Shown here: positions 1 to 8,115 of the stretch, in pieces
Layout: the number at the start of each line of letters is the position of its first letter
How positions within the stretch are numbered: position 1 is the first letter of the stretch
Assembly: GCF_011752045.1 (NCBI RefSeq)
Contig: NZ_JAAKXW010000002.1
Span: forward strand, 248,001 to 312,000
Length of the DNA stretch: 64,000 nucleotides
Origin: Microbacterium hydrocarbonoxydans
Lineage (GTDB): Bacteria > Actinomycetota > Actinomycetes > Actinomycetales > Microbacteriaceae
Direction of reading: 5' to 3'
Notes under the pieces: model-generated
What the model was told of the DNA's origin: nothing
Seen by the model: the letters and a program-made list of their open reading frames with translations, nothing else
Databases searched by the model: none
Program-made: the position numbers and the translations under genes

Positions 1-7
1 CGACTCA

Positions 8-66
8 CTCCCGTATGAGTTCTTGTCGACGAAACGGCGATCTCGCGACAGAAACTCATACGGGAG
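8..66. repeat. Palindromic repeat family A, copy 1
   Basis: The arms CTCCCGTATGAGTTC (from 8) and its complement ending at 66 face each other across about 28 bases, with an imperfect inner match around CTTGTCG/CGACAG. The same arms recur at 1117-1176, on the other side of the DUF559-like gene. It lies just upstream of that gene. Confidence 0.8.
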
Positions 67-122
67 CGGCGGGGTGTGGATAACCGGAGACCGATCTCGA
101 GGCGTGGTGCAAGCATGAGCGG

Positions 123-1103
123 ATGCCGACGCGGAAGCCTCTGCCCTCAGAACTGGGCGACGTGTTCTCCGTGCGAGCCGCGACGGCGCTCGGAGTCAGC
201 GCACATCAGCTGCGGAGTCCCGATCTCGGTCGTCCGTTCCGGGGAGCACGGACACGGCCGGAGCAGGCTCCGTCTCCGGCCGACGACTCCCCCTACGCCG
301 CACAGGCCGAGGCGCGACGCCGCGCAGCGCGAGCTTACGCACCGCTTCTACAGCCCGGGCAGTTCATCAGCCACCACTCTGCCGCCGCGCTCTGGCGTGC
401 ACCTCTCCCTCTGCTCCGTGACGAGGACGGCCTTGTCGTCGCGGACGACGCGATCCCGCTCGACGTCAGCACATTCGGCGACGGCCACCTCATCCGGGCA
501 TCGGGGGTCTTCGCCCACCGAGCACGGACCAGCACATCCACGATCTCGCGCATCGACGGCATCCTGGTCGCCGATGCCGAGACGACGTGGGCGAGTCTCG
601 GCACGCTCTCGATCATCGACCTGGTCGCTCTCGGCGACTACTTCTGCCGGGTCTGGAGCCCTGGTGCCGGACGGCCGAACGTCGGGATGCCTCCGATCTC
701 CACAGTTGCGCGCCTCGAGCACGCTGCGAGGTCGGGCCGACGCGTCGGCATCCGCAGGCTCCGCGAAGCCCTCCCCCTGATCCGCACCGATTCGTGGTCG
801 CCGCGCGAGAGCGCCGTGCGGTGTCACCTGGTCTTCGCTGGTCTTCCCGAGCCGCAGCTGAACGTCGACGTCCACAGCGATGACGGACGTTTCCTCGGAT
901 GCGTCGATCTCGCGTACCCCGAGCTGAAGATCGCCATCGAGTACCAGAGCGTGCTGCACACCTCTCGGTATTCGGCTGACGTCGAACGACTCGCCCGTCT
1001 CCGCGCACACGGCTGGATCGTCATCGAGGTCACCGCAGCGCTTCTCGCCGATCCCGACGCGATGGTCGACCGCGTGCGCGACGCGATCCGCCGGCGCCGC
1101 TGA
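123..1103 (+). CDS. DUF559/AbiEi-like protein with a PD-(D/E)xK-type C-terminal domain
   Basis: A 326-residue protein. The N-terminal part (residues about 8-45 and 84-100, with HHSAAALW) resembles the winged-helix and antitoxin-like domain found ahead of many actinobacterial DUF559 proteins. The last 100 residues carry an acidic/beta pattern typical of Vsr/DUF559 nuclease folds: E229 in SPRES, D262 in CVDLAYPE, and E273-x-Q275 in AIEYQ. This suggests a metal-dependent nuclease fold, although the usual Lys is Gln here. Start ATG 123 was chosen because it opens the conserved region. The gene stands alone between two copies of one palindrome (8-66 and 1117-1176) and converges on the amidohydrolase gene. 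The function is unproven; these genes are common in Microbacteriaceae. Confidence 0.7.
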   Translation: MPTRKPLPSELGDVFSVRAATALGVSAHQLRSPDLGRPFRGARTRPEQAPSPADDSPYAAQAEARRRAARAYAPLLQPGQFISHHSAAALWRAPLPLLRDEDGLVVADDAIPLDVSTFGDGHLIRASGVFAHRARTSTSTISRIDGILVADAETTWASLGTLSIIDLVALGDYFCRVWSPGAGRPNVGMPPISTVARLEHAARSGRRVGIRRLREALPLIRTDSWSPRESAVRCHLVFAGLPEPQLNVDVHSDDGRFLGCVDLAYPELKIAIEYQSVLHTSRYSADVERLARLRAHGWIVIEVTAALLADPDAMVDRVRDAIRRRR

Positions 1104-1116
1104 GCCGCCTCTCCTG

Positions 1117-1176
1117 CGCTCCCGTATGAGTTCCTGCGGCCGGGGCGTTTTCTGCGCAGGAACTCATACGGGAGCG
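1117..1176. repeat. Palindromic repeat family A, copy 2
   Basis: Two perfect 22-base arms (1117-1138 and 1155-1176, beginning CGCTCCCGTATGAG) flank a 16-base loop that contains TTTT. It sits in the 78-base gap between convergent genes, so a bidirectional terminator role is possible. The outer arm sequence matches the copy at 8-66. Confidence 0.9.
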
Positions 1177-1181
1177 GAGAC

Positions 1182-2081
1182 TCAGACCCGGTAGAAGCCC
1201 GCAGCGTTGCGCCACAGGATGGCGTCGACGTCGAGGCCTCGCACCTCGGCCCAGGTCGCGACGAACTGCGCCCATCGCCTCCTCGCGGTCGGCTGGTATG
1301 CGTCGGAACCGTCCGCGGGAGCGTACGGGTCACCGGGCTCGGCGGGGCCGATCACCGAAACCGGCCAGTCGCTCCCCCACATGAGCCGCTCGGGTCCGAA
1401 CGCGGCGAGCGCCGCGTCGAGGAACGGCTCGAGCTGCGCGGCATCCCAGTCGCCGCCGGCCTCGGCCGGAAGCCCGGACAGCTTGCAGAAGACCTGCGAA
1501 TGCTGCGCGAGAGCGCCGAGATCGCGCAGCCACTGCTCCGACGGCTCGACCGGCGCAGACGCCGTCCCGACCTCAGGCTTGCCGAGGTGGTCGAGCACGA
1601 TCCGCAGCTCCGGCACGGCCGCGGCGAGCGCCGCGACGTCGGGGAGCTGGTGCGCGCGGACGCACGCGTCGAAGCTCCATCCGCGCGCGACGAGGGCCCG
1701 GGCGCCGGACACGAAGGCCGGCGAACCCGCGAGTCCGTCGGGCTCACCCTGCAGCAGATGCCGCACCCCGACCACCCGGTCGTGCGCGGCGAGCGCGTCG
1801 AAGTGCGCGAGCGTGGCGTCACCGCGGTCGAGCCGCGCGCCGGCGACGATCGCGCGCACGCCGGCGGCGTCCGCGATCGAGTCCACCCAGCGCACCTCGT
1901 CCAGGAACTGCTCCTCGACGCACTCGGCCTGCACGAAGACCGCCGCCTCCTCGCGCGCCCCCTCGATCCGCGCGTGCTGCAGCTCCAGCGTCTCGAACTC
2001 GTAGGCGAGCGGGCCTGCGAGCCAGGTGTACGTCAGGACGTCGGGCGACCACAGGTGCAGGTGCGAATCGAGAACGCGCAT
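1182..2081 (-). CDS. Amidohydrolase family protein (amidohydrolase_2, L-fuconolactonase-like)
   Basis: A 299-residue TIM-barrel metal-dependent hydrolase. The N-terminal DSHLHLW supplies the HxH metal motif (H7, H9). LDHLGKPE in the middle and MWGSDWPV near the end carry the later His and the Asp expected in the amidohydrolase_2/lactonase group. Members hydrolyse sugar lactones or decarboxylate aromatic acids in the cytoplasm. Start ATG 2081 is preferred over an earlier ATG at 2120 because the family begins at this residue and AGGA lies about ten bases upstream. It is divergent from a FadR-type GntR regulator, which probably controls it. The exact substrate cannot be read from sequence. Confidence 0.8.
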   Translation of the reverse strand: MRVLDSHLHLWSPDVLTYTWLAGPLAYEFETLELQHARIEGAREEAAVFVQAECVEEQFLDEVRWVDSIADAAGVRAIVAGARLDRGDATLAHFDALAAHDRVVGVRHLLQGEPDGLAGSPAFVSGARALVARGWSFDACVRAHQLPDVAALAAAVPELRIVLDHLGKPEVGTASAPVEPSEQWLRDLGALAQHSQVFCKLSGLPAEAGGDWDAAQLEPFLDAALAAFGPERLMWGSDWPVSVIGPAEPGDPYAPADGSDAYQPTARRRWAQFVATWAEVRGLDVDAILWRNAAGFYRV

Positions 2082-2137
2082 GTCACCATCCTGCACCAGA
2101 GAGCGCAGACATCCGATCAATATGCGAGGATGACGCC

Positions 2138-2815
2138 ATGGCTGTGACTGACGAGGCGATCGAGAAGATCAAGGCGATGATCGTGTCGGGCGAGCTCGCC
2201 CCCGGCGACCGGCTGCCCCCGGAGAAGGAGCTCTCCGAGCGGCTCGGCCTCTCCCGCAACTCGATGCGCGAGGCCGTGAAGGCGCTCGAGGTGATCCGCG
2301 TCCTCGACGTCCGCCGCGGCGACGGCACCTACGTCACCAGCCTGGAGCCGCATCTGCTGCTCGAGGCCATCGCCTTCGTCGTCGACATGCACGACGACGA
2401 CTCGATGCTGGAGATCTTCGCGGTGCGCCGGATGCTGGAGTCCCAGGCCACCGGCCTCGCCGCCACGCTCGGCTCCGACGAGGAGATCGCCGAGCTGGTC
2501 GCCGAGGTCGAGGGAGTCGACAGCTCGGTCGGCATCGAGGAGCTCGTCGAGCACGACATCCGCTTCCACCGCGAGATCGTGCGGATGGCGGGCAACGCCT
2601 ATCTCGCGAGCCTCATCGAGCACCTCAGCAGCCAGACCGTGCGCGCGCGCGTCTGGCGCGGTCTCACCGAGGGCGGCGCGGTGGAGCGCACCCTCTCCGA
2701 GCACAGGGCGATCGCCGACGCCATCGCCCAGCACGACCCCGCGCTGGCCACCTCGCTGGCCACGGCCCACATCGCCGGCGTCGAGCGGTGGCTGCGGCAG
2801 GCCGCATCCGCCTGA
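2138..2815 (+). CDS. GntR-family transcriptional regulator, FadR subfamily
   Basis: A 225-residue regulator. Residues 5-70 form the GntR winged helix, with the signature [20 protein letters not shown] followed by MREAVKALE and the wing RRGDGTYV. Residues about 80-220 form an all-helical FCD domain; acidic and His residues ([21 protein letters not shown]) match the metal/ligand pocket of this subfamily. Such regulators usually repress catabolic genes and release on binding an organic acid. The divergent lactonase-like amidohydrolase and the downstream PLP lyase are the probable targets. The gap to the amidohydrolase start is only 56 bases, so one operator could serve both. Confidence 0.9.
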   Translation: MAVTDEAIEKIKAMIVSGELAPGDRLPPEKELSERLGLSRNSMREAVKALEVIRVLDVRRGDGTYVTSLEPHLLLEAIAFVVDMHDDDSMLEIFAVRRMLESQATGLAATLGSDEEIAELVAEVEGVDSSVGIEELVEHDIRFHREIVRMAGNAYLASLIEHLSSQTVRARVWRGLTEGGAVERTLSEHRAIADAIAQHDPALATSLATAHIAGVERWLRQAASA

Positions 2816-2825
2816 GCCGTCCCGG

Positions 2826-2831
2826 TACCCT
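2826..2831 (+). promoter_or_regulatory. -10 hexamer of a leaderless promoter (PLP lyase gene)
   Basis: TACCCT followed by exactly six bases and ATG at 2838 places the likely +1 at the start codon. No Shine-Dalgarno sequence is visible. Confidence 0.5.
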
Positions 2832-2837
2832 CGAACC

Positions 2838-3896
2838 ATGAGCGACTGGACCAGCACCGCGATCGCCCTGCTGGAAGCCGACGCGAACCGCAGCGCCGAC
2901 ACGCATCTGCACCTCTTCCCGTTGCCGCCCGAGTGGGGCATCGACCTGTACCTGAAGGACGAGTCGGTGCATCCGACCGGCTCGCTCAAGCACCGGCTCG
3001 CGCGCTCCCTCATCCTCTACGGCCTCGTCAACGGCCGCATCCGCGAGGACACGGTGCTCGTGGAGTCGTCCAGCGGCTCGACAGCGGTCTCCGAGGCGTA
3101 CTTCGCACGGATGCTCGGACTCGACTTCATCACCGTGGTGCCGCGCTCGACGAGCCAGGAGAAGATCGACCTCATCGAGTTCTACGGCGGTCGCTGCCAT
3201 TTCGTCGACCGTGCGGAGGACATCTCACCCGCGGCGCAGCGTCTGGCCTCCGACTGCCGTGGGCACTACCTCGACCAGTTCACCTTCGCCGAGCGCGCGA
3301 CCGACTGGCGGGGCAACAACAACATCGCGGAGAGCGTGTTCAGCCAGCTCTCCCGCGAGCGGCATCCGATCCCGCGCTGGATCGTCGTCGGCGCCGGCAC
3401 CGGCGGCACCAGTGCGACCTTCGGCCGTTACGTGAAGTACCGCCGGCACCTGACGCAGATCGCCGTCGTCGACCCGGAGGGCTCGGCCTTCTACGACGGC
3501 TGGGCCGGCACTCCGGATGCTCCGGTAGGACGCCCGAGTCGCATCGAGGGCATCGGGCGCCCCCGCGTCGAGCCCTCGTTCGTGGCGAGCGTGATCGACG
3601 AGATGATCCGGGTGCCGGATGCCGGGTCGATCGCCGCGATCCGGATGCTCAAGGAGCGCACGCTGCACTGGGCGGGCGGCTCCACGGGCACGAACCTGTA
3701 CGGCGCGTTCCAGCTCATCGCGCGCATGCGCGCGGCCGGCGAGACCGGCAGCGTCGTGACGCTCATCTGCGACGGCGGCGCCCGCTACGCCGGCACGTAC
3801 TATTCCGACGACTGGGTGGCGGAGCAGGGCTGGGACCTCGCCCCCCACCGCGAGCGGCTCGAACGGTTCCTCGCCACCGGCGGCTGGGTCGAGTGA
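2838..3896 (+). CDS. PLP-dependent cysteine synthase-family protein
   Basis: A 352-residue fold-type II PLP enzyme. [11 protein letters not shown] contains the PLP-binding lysine (K51). [13 protein letters not shown] is the substrate-carboxylate loop, and [16 protein letters not shown] (about residue 190) is the glycine-rich phosphate loop. Family members catalyse beta-replacement or beta-elimination on serine/cysteine derivatives. The length and the insert after the phosphate loop resemble the actinobacterial cysteine synthase-like group rather than classic CysK/CysM, so the substrate (L-cysteine desulfhydration or another amino acid) is uncertain. It follows the GntR gene by 22 bases but appears to have its own leaderless promoter. 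Confidence 0.85.
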   Translation: MSDWTSTAIALLEADANRSADTHLHLFPLPPEWGIDLYLKDESVHPTGSLKHRLARSLILYGLVNGRIREDTVLVESSSGSTAVSEAYFARMLGLDFITVVPRSTSQEKIDLIEFYGGRCHFVDRAEDISPAAQRLASDCRGHYLDQFTFAERATDWRGNNNIAESVFSQLSRERHPIPRWIVVGAGTGGTSATFGRYVKYRRHLTQIAVVDPEGSAFYDGWAGTPDAPVGRPSRIEGIGRPRVEPSFVASVIDEMIRVPDAGSIAAIRMLKERTLHWAGGSTGTNLYGAFQLIARMRAAGETGSVVTLICDGGARYAGTYYSDDWVAEQGWDLAPHRERLERFLATGGWVE

Positions 3897-3907
3897 CGGC
3901 GGCGCGC

Positions 3908-3995
3908 CGTTCACAATTCCTCAAGAATCGCCCGTCGAACGCCCGTTCCGGGGCTGTGGGACGGGAACACGCCCTCTTCTGAGGAATCGTGAACG
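3908..3995. repeat. Palindromic intergenic repeat (family C)
   Basis: The left arm CGTTCACAATTCCTCA (from 3908) is matched by a near-exact complement ending at 3995 (TGAGGAATCGTGAACG). An inner inverted pair, CCCGTTCC/GGGACGGGAAC, sits between them. It fills most of the 134-base gap between two co-oriented genes. I see no other copy in the window. Confidence 0.75.
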
Positions 3996-4018
3996 GTATC
4001 CGAGTGACCGGGCGGGGT

Positions 4019-4024
4019 TACGCT
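4019..4024 (+). promoter_or_regulatory. -10 hexamer, leaderless promoter (ACT protein)
   Basis: TACGCT, then six bases, then ATG 4031. This spacing supports ATG 4031 over an in-frame ATG at 3989 that lies inside the palindrome. Confidence 0.5.
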
Positions 4025-4030
4025 GTCGCC

Positions 4031-4540
4031 ATGACCACACTCATCCTCACTGTCGCGGGTGCTGATCGGCCGGGACTCGTCGCCGCGGTCGCCGATGTCG
4101 TGGAGGCCCACGGCGGCAACTGGGAGAACAGCCGGCTCGCCGAGCTCGCAGGTACATTCGCCGGCGTGATCGAGGTGTCCGTGAGCGCGGATCGCGCCGC
4201 AGAGCTCGAGTCCGCGCTGAGCGCCCTCGACGGCCTGCTCACCGTCGCGGTGCACACGGGATCGGATGCTGCCGCGAACCCGGCAGACCGCGAGATCGAC
4301 ATCCGGGTGCTGGGCAACGACCGGCCCGGCATCGTCCGCGAGGTGTCCGGCGTGCTGAACGCGCACGCGCTGAGCATCGAGGAGCTGACCAGCGAGACCA
4401 AGGATGCCGCGATGGCCGGCGGACGTCTGTTCGAGGCGTCCGTGACGGCCAGGGTGCCGGCGTCCGTCGACCTCCACGCCCTGCGCGCGGACCTCGAGCG
4501 TCTCGCGACCGAGATCCAGGTCGACATCACGGTCGCCTGA
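4031..4540 (+). CDS. Tandem ACT-domain protein (GcvR-like)
   Basis: A 169-residue cytoplasmic protein made of two ACT domains. The first (residues 1-75) starts LILTVAGADRPGLVAAVADVV; the second (about 90-165) has RVLGNDRPGIVREVSGVL. The repeated DRPG motif marks the amino-acid-binding loop. This layout matches the glycine-cleavage repressor GcvR/YkkN group, in which ACT pairs sense amino acids and act through a partner protein. No DNA-binding domain is present and no glycine-cleavage gene is nearby, so the partner is unknown. It ends just before repeat family B copy 1 and converges on the aldo/keto reductase gene. Confidence 0.85.
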   Translation: MTTLILTVAGADRPGLVAAVADVVEAHGGNWENSRLAELAGTFAGVIEVSVSADRAAELESALSALDGLLTVAVHTGSDAAANPADREIDIRVLGNDRPGIVREVSGVLNAHALSIEELTSETKDAAMAGGRLFEASVTARVPASVDLHALRADLERLATEIQVDITVA

Positions 4541-4562
4541 TCCTTCTCGGCGCTGGCACCTC

Positions 4563-4646
4563 CGCCGAGACCCCGTGCTATCGCCGAGACCCCGGCCTGT
4601 TGACGTCAGCAGGCCGGGGTCTCGGCAGCAGCACGGGGGCTCGGCG
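4563..4646. repeat. Palindromic repeat family B (GCCGAGACCCC), copy 1
   Basis: Two nested inverted repeats. The inner arms are 4583-4599 and 4610-4626 (GCCGAGACCCCGGCCTG and its exact complement). The outer arms are 4563-4579 and 4630-4646 (one mismatch). It lies between convergent gene ends at 4540 and 4662. Further copies are at 44859-44940 and 47143-47225. Confidence 0.9.
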
Positions 4647-4661
4647 GGCGACCCGCGGAGC

Positions 4662-5675
4662 TCAGACCAGGCGGCGCTTCGGCGACACCGAGTAGGTGTG
4701 CTCCGGGTCGCGGTTCACGACGTCGCCGAGGGCGGTGTCGATGGCGGCCATCGTGTCGGCATCCAGCTTCACCCCGGAGGCCTTGACCGTGTCCGCGAGC
4801 TGCTCGGGACGCGAGGCGCCGACCAGTGCCGCAGCGACGTTCTTGTTCTGCAGCACCCACGCGATCGCGAGCTGCGGCATCGTCAGGCCCGCCTGCTCGG
4901 CGATCGGCTTGAGTCGCTGCACCGCCTCGAGGATCTCATCGCGCAGGAGGTCCTTGATGAAGTGCGCACCGCTGTGCGGGTCGGTGGCGCGGGAGCCGTC
5001 CGGCACCGGCTGGCCGGGCAGGTACTTGCCGCTGAGCACGCCCTGCGCCATCGGCGACCAGACGATCTGCGAGATGCCGAGCTCCTCCGATGCCGGCACG
5101 ACCTTGCCCTCGATGACGCGGTGCAGCATCGAGTACTGCGGCTGGTTCGAGATGAGCTGCACGCCCAGCTGCTTCGCCAGGGCGTGACCCTCGCGGAGCT
5201 GCTCCGCCGTCCACTCGGAGACGCCGATGTACAGCGCCTTGCCCTGCCGGACGACGTCGGCGAAGGCCTGGAAGGTCTCCTCGAGCGGCGTCTCGTGGTC
5301 GAAGCGGTGCGCCTGGTACAGGTCGACATAGTCGGTGCCGAGGCGCTTCAGCGAGCCGTTGATCGACTCGAGGATGTGCTTGCGGCTCAGACCGGTGTCG
5401 TTCGGGCCCTTCGGGCCGGTCGGGAAGTAGACCTTCGTGAAGATCTCGAGGCTCTCGCGACGCTGCCCCTTGAGTGCGTCGCCGAGCACGACCTCCGCCG
5501 CGGTGTTGGCGTAGGTGTCGGCCGTGTCGAACGTGGTGATGCCCGCGTCGAGCGCCGCGTGCACCGTCTTGACGGCGGCGTCGTCGCCGACCTGGGAGGC
5601 GTGGGTGACCCAGTTGCCGTAGGTGATCTCAGAGACCTTGAGACCGCTGTTGCCGAGATAGCGATAGTTGACCAT
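4662..5675 (-). CDS. Aldo/keto reductase
   Basis: A 337-residue NADPH-dependent carbonyl reductase of the TIM-barrel AKR superfamily. The catalytic tetrad is visible: D50 and Y55 in FDTADTYAN, K81 in FTKVYFP, and H123 in LYQAHRFD. The C-terminal ALVGASRPEQL supplies the cofactor phosphate-binding segment. Similarity to the YghZ/voltage-gated K-channel beta-subunit branch is suggested by the opening YRYLGNSGLKVSEITYG. The physiological substrate is unknown; these enzymes usually detoxify aldehydes. The start is fixed by a TAGCGT hexamer six bases upstream. It is transcribed alone and converges on the ACT gene across a palindromic repeat. Confidence 0.9.
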   Translation of the reverse strand: MVNYRYLGNSGLKVSEITYGNWVTHASQVGDDAAVKTVHAALDAGITTFDTADTYANTAAEVVLGDALKGQRRESLEIFTKVYFPTGPKGPNDTGLSRKHILESINGSLKRLGTDYVDLYQAHRFDHETPLEETFQAFADVVRQGKALYIGVSEWTAEQLREGHALAKQLGVQLISNQPQYSMLHRVIEGKVVPASEELGISQIVWSPMAQGVLSGKYLPGQPVPDGSRATDPHSGAHFIKDLLRDEILEAVQRLKPIAEQAGLTMPQLAIAWVLQNKNVAAALVGASRPEQLADTVKASGVKLDADTMAAIDTALGDVVNRDPEHTYSVSPKRRLV

Positions 5676-5681
5676 GGTGAA

Positions 5682-5687
5682 ACGCTA
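5682..5687 (-). promoter_or_regulatory. -10 hexamer, leaderless promoter (aldo/keto reductase)
   Basis: On the minus strand TAGCGT is followed by six bases and ATG 5675, with no Shine-Dalgarno sequence in the gap. Confidence 0.55.
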
Positions 5688-5728
5688 CCGGCCGCCGGGG
5701 ACCTCGGGGCCGGATTCCGTGACCGGTC

Positions 5729-6232
5729 TCAGTTTGTGACGGATGCCACGGTGGCGGCCGCCCGCTCACGACGGGCGACGACGAGCGCGCCGATGATGAG
5801 CAGGATGCCGGAGGCGATGCTGATCGCGTAGAACGGCAGCAGTCCGAACGTCATGGCCCCGCCCGAGGCCGCGAAGGCGTCGGCGACCGCCATCCCAGGG
5901 ATGAACGAGGAGTGGAACAACACCGGTGCTCCGAGCATGAGCATCACGAGAAAGCCCATCGCGGCCAGCGCGGGACGGACTCGAGCACGGATCACGACCA
6001 CCGCCAGGAAGACCCCGATCACCACACCGGCGCCGAGGATAGCGATCACACCGGCCTCACCCATCGATTCACCGGACGCGAGAACCCCCGACCTAATCTC
6101 ATCGATGGTGAGTCCTGGCACCATGTCGAGAGGGCCCAGGACGAGGAGCTGCAACGCGGCGAGACCCGCGTAAAGCCCCACCGCCACCACCCCGGCGATC
6201 GACACCCACATCGTCTGACTTCTCCGGTCCAT
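5729..6232 (-). CDS. Hypothetical four-helix membrane protein
   Basis: A 167-residue protein with four predicted membrane spans: about 8-32 (MWVSIAGVVAVGLYAGLAAL), 60-80 (AGVIAILGAGVVIGVFLAVVVI), 86-105 (LAAMGFLVMLMLGAPVLF) and 125-150 (GLLPFYAISIASGILLIIGALVV). It ends with a short basic tail. Start ATG 6232 begins MDRRSQTMW, a normal positive-inside N-terminus; an upstream in-frame ATG at 6385 would add a non-hydrophobic Ser/Arg stretch that overlaps the MocR gene. No family is recognised. It lies 10 bases downstream of the MocR gene and could be co-transcribed with it. Confidence 0.7.
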   Translation of the reverse strand: MDRRSQTMWVSIAGVVAVGLYAGLAALQLLVLGPLDMVPGLTIDEIRSGVLASGESMGEAGVIAILGAGVVIGVFLAVVVIRARVRPALAAMGFLVMLMLGAPVLFHSSFIPGMAVADAFAASGGAMTFGLLPFYAISIASGILLIIGALVVARRERAAATVASVTN

Positions 6233-6242
6233 GCGCGTCACG

Positions 6243-7742
6243 CTAGAGAGTCCCGCTGAGAGTCTCCCGATACTCCCGCCACGCTTCCCCGAGCCGGCGG
6301 ATCGCCTCGGCGAGAACGTCGTCGGGCGCTGTGAACGGGATGCGGATGTGGTCGTCGGGAGAGACGGATGCCGCGAACTCGGCACTGCCGGCGACGGACA
6401 CCCCGTGGGTCGCCGCGACCCGCGCGAGCGAGTTCGCCGAGCCGATCGGCAGCCCTGCCCACAGCGACAGTCCTCCGCGCGGCGGCACGGCGGTCCAGTC
6501 GGGGAGGTGCTCGGCCATCAGGCTCTGCAGCAGCCGGAGCCGCTCGTGGTGGATGCGGCTGTTCTCGCGCCGCAGCTCGTCGGCGTGGGCGAGGAGGTCG
6601 AGGGCGAGCAGCTGCGCGGGCACGCTCGTGGACTGATCGGCGAGCTGCCGCGCACCGCGGAGCCGCCGCACCAGCACCGGGTCGGCGCGCAGCCATCCGA
6701 TTCGCAGGCCCGCCCAGGCCCACTTCGACACGGACTCGACGACGATGATCGGAGCATCCGCGCGCTCCGCCGCGAGAGAGGGCGGCACGACGCCGTCGAA
6801 GGAGATGCCGGCGACCACGCGGTCCTCGATCACGGGCACGCCGTACTGCGCGGAGAGCTCCGCAACCCGATGCCGGGCCGCGGGCGGAAGCCGCGTTCCG
6901 GTGGGGTTCTGGTGGTGCGGGTTCAGCGCCACGAGGGCGGGGCGCAGCCGGGCGAGCGCCTGCTCGAGGGCGTCGACGTCGAGGCCTTCGCTCGTCATCG
7001 GGATGCCGTGCACGGTGCCGCCCCGGAGACCCACGGAGTCGGTGACACCCGGCCAGGTGACCTCCTCGGCGAGCACGACGTCGCCGGGGCCGACGAGAGC
7101 GTTCACGACGAGGCTGATCGCCTGTTGCGCTCCGTGCGTGACGAGGATCTGCTCGGGCGTGGTCGGCGTGCCCTCGGCCTGGAAGAGCTCGGCGATCTGC
7201 GCCCGCAGCACCGGAAGGCCCGCGGGATCGGTCTCCGGGAGGAGAGCGAGGTCGAGCCTCGGGGTGTGCTCGCGGATGAGCCGCACGGCGAGCTCGGGGA
7301 TCTGCGGAACCGTGCGCAGGAGGTCGATCGCGTTCGGCAGCGCCGAGAAGAGCGCCTCGCCGCGGCCCGGCCGGGTCACCGGTGCGATGCCGGACGCCGC
7401 TCCCCCGGCGACCCGCGTCCCGCTCCCCTGGCGGCGCTCGACCAGTCCGGACTCCGCGAGGTCGGCGTAGGCGGCGACCACGGTGCCGCGGGAGACGGAG
7501 GTCGCCGCGGCGAGAGCGCGCTCTGCCGGCAGCCGGTCGCCGGGTCGCAGCTCCCCGCCGCCGATCAGTGCGGCGATCCCGCGGGACAGATTCGACGACA
7601 GTGTGCCGCCGGCGTGGGTCCAGCGACCGAGCCGCGCGGCGAGCCGGTCCGCGGCGACATCGCCGGCGTGGACCAGCCCGGAAGGTCCATTGACCGATCT
7701 CTGGTCCATTGGCCGGCCATTGGCCCTGTCGACCTCGCTCAT
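6243..7742 (-). CDS. MocR-family regulator (GntR helix-turn-helix fused to aminotransferase domain)
   Basis: A 499-residue fusion. Residues about 25-95 are a GntR winged helix (GELRPGDRLPAERALAAATSVSRGTVVAAYADL, ending RRQGSGTRV). The rest is a fold-type I aminotransferase, with NPHHQNPTGTRLP in the substrate region and SVSKWAWAGLRIGW, whose lysine should bind PLP. MocR proteins such as PdxR and GabR sense PLP or amino compounds and activate divergent genes. Start ATG 7742 has a CAGAAT hexamer (7751-7756, minus strand) close to leaderless spacing; ATG 7709 is an alternative. At least seven CCAAT/ATTGG-type sites surround the start. Confidence 0.85.
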   Translation of the reverse strand: MSEVDRANGRPMDQRSVNGPSGLVHAGDVAADRLAARLGRWTHAGGTLSSNLSRGIAALIGGGELRPGDRLPAERALAAATSVSRGTVVAAYADLAESGLVERRQGSGTRVAGGAASGIAPVTRPGRGEALFSALPNAIDLLRTVPQIPELAVRLIREHTPRLDLALLPETDPAGLPVLRAQIAELFQAEGTPTTPEQILVTHGAQQAISLVVNALVGPGDVVLAEEVTWPGVTDSVGLRGGTVHGIPMTSEGLDVDALEQALARLRPALVALNPHHQNPTGTRLPPAARHRVAELSAQYGVPVIEDRVVAGISFDGVVPPSLAAERADAPIIVVESVSKWAWAGLRIGWLRADPVLVRRLRGARQLADQSTSVPAQLLALDLLAHADELRRENSRIHHERLRLLQSLMAEHLPDWTAVPPRGGLSLWAGLPIGSANSLARVAATHGVSVAGSAEFAASVSPDDHIRIPFTAPDDVLAEAIRRLGEAWREYRETLSGTL

Positions 7743-7824
7743 GAGAACCGATTCTGGACCAATGGACGAGCTGATGACCAATGATCTGGGATTTCTTGCG
7801 CCAATCCAGCCGGATTGGACCATC
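7684..7824. promoter_or_regulatory. Cluster of operator-like sites (GGTCCATTGG/CCAATGGACC) at the MocR divergent promoter
   Basis: Seven related words occur in about 140 bases: GGTCCATTGA (7684), TGGTCCATTGG (7702), GGCCATTGGCC (7715), TGGACCAATGGA (7755), TGACCAATGA (7775), GCCAATCC (7800) and GGATTGGACCATC (7812). Both orientations appear. MocR regulators bind repeated sites at their own promoter, so autoregulation is likely. Some sites overlap the 5' ends of both flanking genes. Confidence 0.65.
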
Positions 7825-8115
7825 GCCGAACTCGTCGCGAGGCTGACCGACGACGCGCGTCAGCACGATCCTGCACTGCGGCATCCGCTCGCCCTCGTCG
7901 AGGCGGCCGTCACCGGCGCACGGTGGACCGGAGAGCCGTCGACGGTCGCGCTGATCCGCTCGCTCGCCGCCGCGGTCCGGGAACACGGTACGGAGCGGAT
8001 CGGAGACTGCGTTCGAATCGCGCAGATGACCTCGAAACACCCTGATTCGGGGTCATTCGCGCGATTCGAGACGGATGCCCGGACCGACCGGATGCCGGAG
8101 CCTCAGGTCGCCTGA
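7762..8115 (+). CDS. Hypothetical protein divergent from MocR
   Basis: A 117-residue protein (or 113 if it starts at ATG 7774). Codon third positions are strongly G/C, which supports real coding. It is mostly helical with no signal peptide or membrane span; the sequence LVEAAVTGARWTGEPSTVALIRSLAAAVREHG is the best-formed helical stretch. I recognise no family. It starts only 19 bases from the MocR start and its 5' end contains several of the operator-like sites. MocR regulators commonly control the gene divergent from them, so this is the natural target. It converges on and overlaps the DUF4407 gene by 13 bases at the stop. Confidence 0.5.
   Translation: MDELMTNDLGFLAPIQPDWTIAELVARLTDDARQHDPALRHPLALVEAAVTGARWTGEPSTVALIRSLAAAVREHGTERIGDCVRIAQMTSKHPDSGSFARFETDARTDRMPEPQVA

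Noticed and set aside
7673..7709. Shorter starts for the MocR gene
   Set aside because: No GTG or ATG with a ribosome site is found closer to the HTH domain; ATG 7709 lies inside an operator-like site and has no upstream signal, so ATG 7742 was kept.
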